Shown here: positions 1 through 5,184 of the stretch, piece by piece
Layout of the letters: each line of letters begins with the position of its first letter
Position numbering within the stretch: the first letter of the stretch is position 1
DNA from: an uncultured Clostridia bacterium
Lineage (GTDB): Bacteria; Bacillota; Clostridia; Oscillospirales; CAG-272
Assembly (NCBI GenBank): GCA_937934385.1
Contig: CALGZV010000407.1
Location: 1-6,349 of the forward strand
Direction: 5' to 3'
Length of the DNA stretch: 6,349 nucleotides
Position numbers and translations under genes: made by a program
Notes under the pieces: generated by a model
The model's input: the letters and a program-made list of their open reading frames with translations, nothing else
What the model was told of the DNA's origin: nothing
The model's database searches: none

Positions 1-342
1 GATACTGTATTATCCGAAAGCACTCAGATATCCGCAGGTCAGAAACAGCTCCTGACGATCGCACGCGCTATGCTGCAAAACAGTCCTATGCTGATTCTCG
101 ACGAGGCAACTTCTTCGGTAGACACGAGAACAGAGCTTCTAATTCAAAAAGCCATGGATGAGCTTACGAAAGACAGAACAAGTTTCGTCATTGCACACCG
201 TCTGTCTACCATCAAAAACGCCGATCTGATTCTCGTTATGAAAGACGGCGATGTTATAGAAAGCGGAAATCATGAAGATCTGATAGCAAAAGGCGGATTT
301 TACGCCGATCTTTACAACAGTCAGTTTGATAAGACCGCTTGA
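1..342 (+). CDS. ABC exporter ATP-binding subunit, C-terminal part (5' end outside window)
   Basis: The frame is open from the first base to TGA at 340-342, giving the last 113 residues. It holds the second half of an ABC nucleotide-binding domain: signature motif [14 protein letters not shown] (residues 10-23, ISAGQ in place of LSGGQ), Walker B MLILDEA with catalytic Glu (about 30-36), D-loop SSVD (38-41), and the switch His in IAHRLSTI (His66). The order and the ending ([20 protein letters not shown], then [10 protein letters not shown]) are typical of exporter half-transporters in which a membrane domain is fused N-terminally to the ATPase (MsbA/LmrA/MdlB type). Walker A and the membrane segments would lie upstream of the window. 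The motifs that are visible are canonical, so this looks like a catalytically competent site. In Firmicutes such genes often come in pairs forming heterodimers, but no partner follows here: a terminator comes directly after the stop. The transported substrate cannot be told from this part. Confidence 0.94.
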   Translation, partial: DTVLSESTQISAGQKQLLTIARAMLQNSPMLILDEATSSVDTRTELLIQKAMDELTKDRTSFVIAHRLSTIKNADLILVMKDGDVIESGNHEDLIAKGGFYADLYNSQFDKTA

Positions 343-361
343 TATTAAAAATCTAATCTGT

Positions 362-400
362 ACCGTACAAAATCTCATAATGAGGTTTTGTACGGTTTTT
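362..400 (+). terminator. Rho-independent terminator of the ABC exporter gene
   Basis: A 15-bp stem (363-377 with 381-395, one G-U pair, extendable by A362-T396) closes a 3-nt TAA loop and runs into TTTTT at 396-400. It starts about 20 nt after the ABC gene stop and separates that gene from the next promoter. Confidence 0.92.
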
Positions 401-507
401 ATCAGTTTTGTCATACGATTTAATTGTTAATTCTTCGTTTTCAACTTGTGACACCGCTGCGTTTCACCCAGAGATTTATAAATACAATATTTATTTTCAA
501 AAAGGTG

Positions 508-536
508 TTGACTTCAATTTATAATTTTGTTATAAT
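508..536 (+). promoter_or_regulatory. Sigma-A type promoter of the GH36-like gene
   Basis: The -35 box TTGACT (508-513) and -10 box TATAAT (531-536) are separated by exactly 17 nt. Transcription would start near 543, giving a leader of about 80 nt before the TTG start at 625. The stretch 401-507 upstream is AT-rich and shows no gene or clear structure. Confidence 0.88.
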
Positions 537-553
537 ACGCGCGGAAAGTATTA
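533..553. promoter_or_regulatory. Possible operator: TAATAC-N9-GTATTA inverted repeat over the -10 and start site
   Basis: TAATAC (533-538) and GTATTA (548-553) are perfect 6-bp inverted repeats with a 9-nt spacer, centred at 543, the expected transcription start. A repressor bound here would block RNA polymerase, a common arrangement for sugar-use genes. The match is only 6 bp per arm and one arm shares bases with the -10 box, so chance is a real alternative. No regulator gene is in the window. Confidence 0.35.
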
Positions 554-607
554 AATAATGGAAAAAAATAAATGATCAATAATATATTTTTATTCCAAAA
601 TCAAAAC

Positions 608-618
608 AAGGATGGTGA
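608..618 (+). promoter_or_regulatory. Extended ribosome binding site that fixes a TTG start
   Basis: AAGGATGGTGA resembles the full anti-16S complement AAGGAGGTGA with one extra base. The GGTGA part ends 6 nt before TTG at 625. An in-frame TAA at 622-624 directly precedes this TTG and the next in-frame ATG is about 75 codons on, inside the N-terminal domain, so TTG is the only sensible start. Confidence 0.82.
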
Positions 619-624
619 ATGTAA

Positions 625-2754
625 TTGCAGCACGAACGCAACAATACCTATGCAACCTATTTTGAACACTCTTTTCAGATCGACCCTAAAACAAGAAAAC
701 TCAAGTTTTTCTATGAGGGACGCGGTGTTATCGGAGATGAGATAACCGTTCGCTTTGAAGACAGTAACGGAAACACGGTTGCAGACCTCAACTCTTTCGG
801 CGGAATCAAATACGTATGGGATCATCCGCTTCATGAGGACAACACAATGATACGTATGGATCTTACCGAAGGTCCCGATGGCTTCGGAGAGGGATTCTGC
901 GTAACTTTCAGAGTAAAGCGCGACCGCGTTGAAGCAGATACAACAGGACTTCCCGAAGGTTTAACCATGGTTGTCTCCGGCAATCTTTACTGGGGTGAAC
1001 TTGAAGATTCGTTTGCTATGTGTCTTGACCGCGACGGCGCACAGGACGACCTCCGCGCAGCATACGGTCCCGCAGTATCTACTATAGACGATTGCCTGTT
1101 CGACCGTAAAACCGATATGGCGATCCGTCTCAGTGGCTCTGACGGCTGCCGCCTCGGATTTTCTCACGAAAACAAATGCTACACATTTGAAGCACGCGGA
1201 TTCTTTACCCTTGTGTCGATTCTTCACGTCTATGAGACACGCTTCCGCACAAGATATTCCTGCATCAACAAGAATACCGTTTTCAAAACAGCTCATACAG
1301 GTTGGATGACATGGTATTCTGTTAAATTTGAGGCAAGCGAAGATGTAGTTCTCAAAAACGCAAAATTCCAGCGCCAGTTCCTCTATGACTACGGCGCAAA
1401 GTCGATCTGGATCGACTGGGACTGGTATCACACAGCTTTCGGTCTCGAAGAAGCACCGAAGGATATCGGCTTCTTCCAGCCTGACTCCTCAAAATATCCG
1501 AACGGTCTCGCACCTGTTGCGAAAGCGATCAAGGAACTCGGATTTGTACCCGTACTTTGGGTAGGTCCTACCGTTGAGCCCGGCGAGACTGAGCTTGTCA
1601 ACGAATTCCGCGACTCGCTCCTGACAGACAGCACGACATGGTGCGGAAAATATTTCTTTGACATCTCCGATGAACGCGTTGTTAATGAGCTTATCCCGAG
1701 AGTATTCAAGCAGGTAAAGGACTGGGGCTTCGAGGCCGTAAAATGGGACTGCCTGCCTAATACCGTAGGTTATGCCGACGCATGGCATGAGTGCATGAAG
1801 CATCCTGAACTCAACTCTACCGAAGCGCTTCGCCGTCTGTGCAAAAAAGCACGCGAAGTTCTCGGAGAGGACTTCTACATGATGTCCTGCGCAGGAGGAA
1901 ACGACGTTGAGGTCCTCATGCTCTCCGACGTATTTGATACCGCGCGTATCGGAAACGATATATTCGCATGGTGCGACTTTATCGGAGACTTTGTAGAAAG
2001 AGTTCTTCGTTTCTACTCATTCCACAATGTATCTTTCTACTGCGATCCCGATAATATCGTTATCCGTCCCGAATTCAGCGACTTTGAGCAGGCTCGTTCA
2101 CGTGTTTCGCCTGTAGGACTGCTCGGACTTCCCGCAACCTTCGGTGATGAACTTACAGAGCTTCCTGCCGACCGCATTGAGATGCTTCGCCGTACACTTC
2201 CCTCTCTTGATATTCACCCGATGGATGTACGTGAGATCGCACACAACGGAAAACGTTTCTTCGTTTCTCTCGCGGTAAACATGCCTTACGAAAGCTGGAA
2301 TGTTTTCGATATTCTCAATATGCAGGATAAAGAAGATACATTTGTCATTGATCTTCAGAAAGAACTTCATATTGACGAAGGCGATTATATCGTATTTGAC
2401 TTCTGGCATCAGAAGCTGCTCGGTGTTTATAACAAAGAGTTTCCTGTCACTCTCATTCCCAATCAGTCCGCAGTATGCTCGGTAAGACGAGTAACCGGAC
2501 GTCCTCAGATCGCATCTACATCGCGTCATCTTACTCAGGGTGCTTTAGAACTTCACGATGTCAAATGGGATGAACAGACTCTCACCCTCTCCGGATCTTC
2601 CGATGTAGTCAAGGATGACGGATATAAGATTTTCGTATATGTTCCCGACGGATATACTCCTGTAGAAGGAACTGTAAACGACAGTATTCTTGTTCTTACT
2701 CCCGACGATTCTGAAAATGCAACTGTAAACTGGAGCGTTTCTTTCAAGAAATAA
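625..2754 (+). CDS. GH36-type (alpha-galactosidase-like) glycoside hydrolase, cytoplasmic
   Basis: This 709-residue protein starts at TTG. It has no signal peptide or membrane segment, so it should work in the cytoplasm on imported oligosaccharides. Residues about 1-220 look like the N-terminal beta domain, about 222-540 a TIM barrel, and the rest a C-terminal beta domain. Clan GH-D signs are: HTGWMTWYS (224-232); WIDWDW (262-267); KYPNGL (290-295) followed by LGFVPVLWVGP (305-315); VKWDCLPN (372-379) with Asp375 as likely nucleophile; an SCAGGND loop (421-427); DTARIGND (438-445) with Asp445 as likely acid/base; and DPDNIVIRP (474-482), like the DPD segment of GH36/GH27. It lacks the KWDMNR form of the common AgaA/RafA group, so it belongs to a divergent branch. 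Alpha-galactosidase is the best guess for activity, but alpha-N-acetylgalactosaminidase, transferase or another alpha-glycosidase activity remains possible. It is a single-gene unit, and its codons are richer in C-ending forms than the genes to its right, suggesting good expression. Confidence 0.87.
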   Translation: MQHERNNTYATYFEHSFQIDPKTRKLKFFYEGRGVIGDEITVRFEDSNGNTVADLNSFGGIKYVWDHPLHEDNTMIRMDLTEGPDGFGEGFCVTFRVKRDRVEADTTGLPEGLTMVVSGNLYWGELEDSFAMCLDRDGAQDDLRAAYGPAVSTIDDCLFDRKTDMAIRLSGSDGCRLGFSHENKCYTFEARGFFTLVSILHVYETRFRTRYSCINKNTVFKTAHTGWMTWYSVKFEASEDVVLKNAKFQRQFLYDYGAKSIWIDWDWYHTAFGLEEAPKDIGFFQPDSSKYPNGLAPVAKAIKELGFVPVLWVGPTVEPGETELVNEFRDSLLTDSTTWCGKYFFDISDERVVNELIPRVFKQVKDWGFEAVKWDCLPNTVGYADAWHECMKHPELNSTEALRRLCKKAREVLGEDFYMMSCAGGNDVEVLMLSDVFDTARIGNDIFAWCDFIGDFVERVLRFYSFHNVSFYCDPDNIVIRPEFSDFEQARSRVSPVGLLGLPATFGDELTELPADRIEMLRRTLPSLDIHPMDVREIAHNGKRFFVSLAVNMPYESWNVFDILNMQDKEDTFVIDLQKELHIDEGDYIVFDFWHQKLLGVYNKEFPVTLIPNQSAVCSVRRVTGRPQIASTSRHLTQGALELHDVKWDEQTLTLSGSSDVVKDDGYKIFVYVPDGYTPVEGTVNDSILVLTPDDSENATVNWSVSFKK

Positions 2755-2781
2755 GTCTCTAAACAGATAATAATTCAAGTA

Positions 2782-2817
2782 TGCCGCCGGCATTAATCCA
2801 CTGTCGGCGGCAGTTTT
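2782..2817 (+). terminator. Rho-independent terminator of the GH36-like gene
   Basis: An 11-bp GC-rich stem (2782-2792 with 2802-2812, one G-U pair) with a 9-nt loop is followed by GTTTTATCTT. It lies 27 nt after the stop codon. The T-run is short but the stem is very stable. Confidence 0.85.
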
Positions 2818-2867
2818 ATCTTAACTTCGACATTTTTTAATTATTCCAATTTTTTTGCAGAATTGTA

Positions 2868-2896
2868 TTGACAAGATATGCGTTTTATGATATAAT
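2868..2896 (+). promoter_or_regulatory. Consensus sigma-A promoter of the tRNA-His gene
   Basis: Perfect TTGACA (2868-2873) and perfect TATAAT (2891-2896) are separated by 17 nt. The start would be near 2903, giving a 5' leader of roughly 13 nt for RNase P to remove. Confidence 0.9.
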
Positions 2897-2915
2897 ATCA
2901 ACGTTCGAAAGATAC

Positions 2916-2993
2916 GGTGGGTGTAGCTCAGTTGATTAGAGCGCCAGGTTGTGGCCCTGGAGGTCGTGGGTTTGAGCCCCATCATTCACCCCA
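2916..2993 (+). tRNA. trnH: tRNA-His (anticodon GTG), with encoded CCA
   Basis: A full cloverleaf can be drawn. The extra G(-1) at 2916 faces discriminator C73 at 2990, the identity mark of bacterial tRNA-His. The acceptor stem is 2917-2923 with 2983-2989, with two G-U pairs (4-69 and 5-68). The D stem is GCTC/GAGC (2926-2929, 2939-2942). The anticodon stem is CCAGG/CCTGG around loop TTGTGGC, with anticodon GTG at 2951-2953. The variable loop is 2961-2965, the T stem is GTGGG/CCCAT, and CCA is encoded at 2991-2993. Oddity: the D loop reads AGTTGATTA, putting A at position 19 (2935), and the T loop reads TTTGAGC, putting T at position 56 (2973). The near-universal G19-C56 elbow pair is therefore A-U here. 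G18, T55, A58 and the G15-C48 pair are normal. It is a single-gene transcription unit with its own promoter and terminator. Confidence 0.98.
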
Positions 2994-2994
2994 T

Positions 2995-3031
2995 AAAAGA
3001 AGCAGTTTTCCAAAGAAAACTGCTTCTTTTT
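2995..3031. terminator. Bidirectional terminator between tRNA-His and the convergent nucleotidyltransferase gene
   Basis: A perfect 16-bp stem (2995-3010 with 3015-3030) closes a CAAA loop, with an A-run on the left arm and a T-run on the right. It begins one base after the CCA end of the tRNA. Because the A/T tails are symmetric, it can also act on leftward transcription that ends at 3083. I see nothing further in 3032-3082. Confidence 0.93.
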
Positions 3032-3082
3032 CTATAATTTTTTACTTAAAATATGTATGCTTCACAGCAAACCGAAAATTAC

Positions 3083-3622
3083 CTAATTAAATAACGCTAA
3101 AAATTCGCTTATATCCTTTACGTCATTCTCCATAACCGCTTTATATACATCAACGCTTTTATATTTGTCGAAAGAATATATACCTCTTTTTATTAATTCT
3201 CTTTTGATATCCTTAATAATTGCTTTTTGTGCCTGACTTGTATTTTTAATAATGATATCACAATAAAATTCTGCGTTAGAAATAGTCTCCTTATCAAAGA
3301 ACCACAGATCTACATTCCACAATTCCCCGGTTATTTTAGTTTCAAATCCGTGAAACCATACCCTTTTTCCGCTTGCGTTTACTTCCTCTTTAGCTTCATA
3401 CCACAGCGGATGAAATGTATTTGTAATAAATGCGGATAATTCATACAGCCGGTCTAAAGACATAGCATCATTTTCAACGTCAATATCCAAGTCGTTCCAT
3501 ACCATCATGTCCATTCGATAACTACCGATTATATGAGCATTTCCAATTTCCTCTATCTTCTTTAATAAACCAAATTCATATAATATACGGTCCGCCTGTA
3601 TTTTTATATCTAAATTATCCAT
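3083..3622 (-). CDS. Nucleotidyltransferase-fold (Pol beta superfamily) protein of unknown substrate
   Basis: This 179-residue protein starts at ATG (3622) and stops at TAG. Residues 33-48 show the nucleotidyltransferase pattern: Gly33-Ser34, nine residues, then Asp44-x-Asp46 (within WNDLDIDV, with Asp48 also acidic). A third acidic residue, Asp105 in WNVDLWFFD, suits the third metal ligand. The fold family includes antibiotic adenylyltransferases, MNT-type enzymes and other transferases. I do not recognise a close named relative, and the substrate is unknown. The C-terminal part is Lys/Glu-rich and probably helical. It lies 53 bp downstream of coaBC on the same strand with no visible terminator or good promoter between, so read-through from coaBC is likely. 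The ribosome site is weak (GGCGGA about 9 nt before ATG). The gene is visibly more AT-rich than coaBC and the GH36-like gene, which hints at acquisition from elsewhere. No HEPN partner or antitoxin gene is beside it. Confidence 0.8.
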   Translation of the reverse strand: MDNLDIKIQADRILYEFGLLKKIEEIGNAHIIGSYRMDMMVWNDLDIDVENDAMSLDRLYELSAFITNTFHPLWYEAKEEVNASGKRVWFHGFETKITGELWNVDLWFFDKETISNAEFYCDIIIKNTSQAQKAIIKDIKRELIKRGIYSFDKYKSVDVYKAVMENDVKDISEFLALFN

Positions 3623-3675
3623 TTTCGAAAATCCGCCAAATCATGTTTTTTACGTCCAAACGGTTAAAAAATATA

Positions 3676-4866
3676 TTAAATCATACTTATAAGCTTGCTA
3701 AGTATCCGATGGGCAGTCTCATCCTTTGTCATAATGGGTAGCTTTTTTTCTTCTTTCTGTGTAATAAGTGTTATAACATTAGTATCCGCGCCGAACCCTG
3801 CCCCATCGATTCTAAGAGAGTTTGCGCATATCATATCGCAATTCTTTGCCGTAAGCTTCTTTTTCGAGTTTTCGATAACATTATCTGTCTCCATAGAGAA
3901 TCCGCAGATAAGCTGTCCCTTACGCCTATGCTGTCCGATATATTTCAGTATATCCTCCGTGCGTCTGAGCGGTATACTCATATCCCCGTCAGCCTTTTTT
4001 ATTTTGCTGTCCGAAATACACAAAGGTGCGTAATCGGCAACAGCGGCAGCTTTTATTATAATATCCTGCTCTTCTGCCCGCGCCGCAACCTCCCGCATCA
4101 TGTCATCCGCGGTAACAACATTAACAACACTTACAAAATTAGGAAAAGGCACATCGCAATGCGCTGCAACAAGTGTAACCTCTGCTCCGCGCCGTGCGGC
4201 AGCGTTAGCAAGAGCTATACCCATTTTTCCGCTTGAATGATTGGTTATAAATCTGACAGGATCTATAGACTCCCGAGTCGCGCCGGCAGTCACAAGTATA
4301 CGTTTCCCCGTAAGATCCTTTTCATAAGCGATTGAATGTACAATATGATCTATAAGAAGCTGCTCGTCCGGCATGCGGCCGTCGCCTACATCACCGTTTG
4401 CAAGCATTCCTCTGTCGGGTGCTATAATCGAATAGCCGTAGCTTTCAAGACGTTTCATATTATCCTGAACGATCGGATTATGATACATATTATGATTCAT
4501 CGCAGGAGCAATAAGCTTTCTGCATGTGCATGCCATGACCGTTGTGGTAAGCATATCATCGGCAATTCCGCACGCGATCTTACCGATAACATCGGCAGAA
4601 GCAGGCGCGATCAGAACGGCATCTGCTCTCTTGGCAAGAGAAACATGCTCCACGCTGTATTTAAAATTACGGTCAAACGTATCTACTAAACATTTATTTC
4701 CCGTAAGTGACTCAAATGTTATCGGTCCTATAAAATTCATAGCATTCTCGGTCATTATTACGTTTACATCACATCTGAGTTTTTTAAGTCCGCGCGCAAT
4801 ATTCACCGCCTTATATGCCGCAATACTTCCGCTGACTCCGAGTACTACCGTTTTTCCCGTAAGCAT
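3676..4866 (-). CDS. coaBC: CoaBC: bifunctional phosphopantothenoylcysteine decarboxylase / phosphopantothenate-cysteine ligase
   Basis: This 396-residue, full-length protein carries out two steps of coenzyme A synthesis: CoaB joins cysteine to 4'-phosphopantothenate using CTP, and CoaC decarboxylates the product with FMN. Start: ATG at 4866, with TCCTCC on the plus strand (GGAGGA on the coding strand) 6 nt upstream. A TTG seven codons earlier would include that site in the coding region and is rejected. CoaC half (1 to about 180): GVSGSIAAYK (10-19), catalytic His74 in EHVSLAKRAD, APASAD (87-92), and PAMNHNM (121-127). CoaB half (from about 185): TAGATRE (193-199), NHSSGKMG (209-216; Asn209 matches E. 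coli Asn210), AAAVADYAP (273-281), KIKK (288-291, equivalent of E. coli Lys289), GFSMETDN (322-329) and CANSL (347-351). Oddity: the loop that reads ACGD in E. coli (Cys158) reads ANGD here, with Asn157. This is a housekeeping gene transcribed leftward, probably with the nucleotidyltransferase gene downstream. Confidence 0.97.
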   Translation of the reverse strand: MLTGKTVVLGVSGSIAAYKAVNIARGLKKLRCDVNVIMTENAMNFIGPITFESLTGNKCLVDTFDRNFKYSVEHVSLAKRADAVLIAPASADVIGKIACGIADDMLTTTVMACTCRKLIAPAMNHNMYHNPIVQDNMKRLESYGYSIIAPDRGMLANGDVGDGRMPDEQLLIDHIVHSIAYEKDLTGKRILVTAGATRESIDPVRFITNHSSGKMGIALANAAARRGAEVTLVAAHCDVPFPNFVSVVNVVTADDMMREVAARAEEQDIIIKAAAVADYAPLCISDSKIKKADGDMSIPLRRTEDILKYIGQHRRKGQLICGFSMETDNVIENSKKKLTAKNCDMICANSLRIDGAGFGADTNVITLITQKEEKKLPIMTKDETAHRILSKLISMI

Positions 4867-4872
4867 TAAGAT

Positions 4873-4878
4873 TCCTCC
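4873..4878 (-). promoter_or_regulatory. Ribosome binding site that decides the coaBC start
   Basis: GGAGGA on the minus strand lies 6 nt from ATG at 4866. It supports that ATG over the in-frame TTG at 4887. Confidence 0.85.
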
Positions 4879-5001
4879 GATAAACAATCATCTTTATTTA
4901 TGTTATATTTTATCATAGCTAAATTTAAAACAAAAATTTATATTGTGCATTTTGCTTATATCGAAAATATTTAAATTTATTTAAAGGCCTTCTTTTTGTT
5001 T

Positions 5002-5030
5002 ATAATAACGTTTTTAACGTACATATGCAA
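5002..5030 (-). promoter_or_regulatory. Weak candidate promoter for coaBC
   Basis: On the minus strand TTGCAT (5030-5025) and TATTAT (5007-5002) are 17 nt apart. The -10 fits 5 of 6 consensus bases, but the -35 only keeps TTG. A 13-bp palindrome, ACGTTTTTAACGT (5008-5020), sits in the spacer. The rest of 4879-5047 is very AT-rich with no gene. A TATGAT nearer the gene (around 4914-4919) lacks a -35 box. Confidence 0.3.
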
Positions 5031-5047
5031 CTATTTAAAGTCAATTG

Positions 5048-5076
5048 TTGACAAATATATTTTGATATAATATAAT
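5048..5076 (+). promoter_or_regulatory. Consensus sigma-A promoter of the CBM9-dockerin gene
   Basis: Perfect TTGACA (5048-5053) and TATAAT (5071-5076) are 17 nt apart; a second overlapping TATAAT lies at 5066-5071. Transcription would start near 5083, leaving a leader of about 100 nt. I see no known riboswitch in that leader. Confidence 0.88.
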
Positions 5077-5170
5077 TAAATCAGATAAATTAAATTTTAA
5101 GAAACAGGTGATACCGTTGTTTTAATAAAGTATCTGCTTTTAAATTAATAATTTCCGTCGAAAATATATA

Positions 5171-5176
5171 GAAGGG
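5171..5176 (+). promoter_or_regulatory. Ribosome binding site of the CBM9-dockerin gene
   Basis: GAAGGG ends 8 nt before ATG at 5185. The signal peptide begins directly at this ATG, which confirms the start. Confidence 0.75.
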
Positions 5177-5184
5177 ATAGGATT

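Noticed and set aside
558..575. ATG with five codons and TGA in the GH36 leader
   Set aside because: No Shine-Dalgarno is properly placed and the codons are just an A-rich run; it is most likely chance.
615..665. GTG-started 16-codon frame overlapping the GH36 gene start
   Set aside because: The GTG lies only 2 nt after AAGGA, overlaps the GGTGA part of the ribosome site, and the peptide shows no leader-like features.
961..1803. Long open frames on the minus strand inside the GH36 gene
   Set aside because: They are shadows of a well-biased coding sequence, with no ribosome sites and low-complexity Cys/Val-rich products.
2916..3622. tRNA-His as an integration site for a mobile element carrying the nucleotidyltransferase gene
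   Set aside because: No integrase is present and I saw no direct repeat of the tRNA 3' end downstream; a normal tRNA terminator follows.
4867..4887. Upstream TTG start giving coaBC seven extra residues
   Set aside because: The added codons are the ribosome binding site itself (GGAGGA), and the CoaBC family starts at the equivalent of MLTGK.
5082..5136. CAGATA...TATCTG inverted repeat in the dockerin gene leader as a riboswitch
   Set aside because: Arms are 6 bp and 43 nt apart, the inside does not pair well, and no known riboswitch core is visible.
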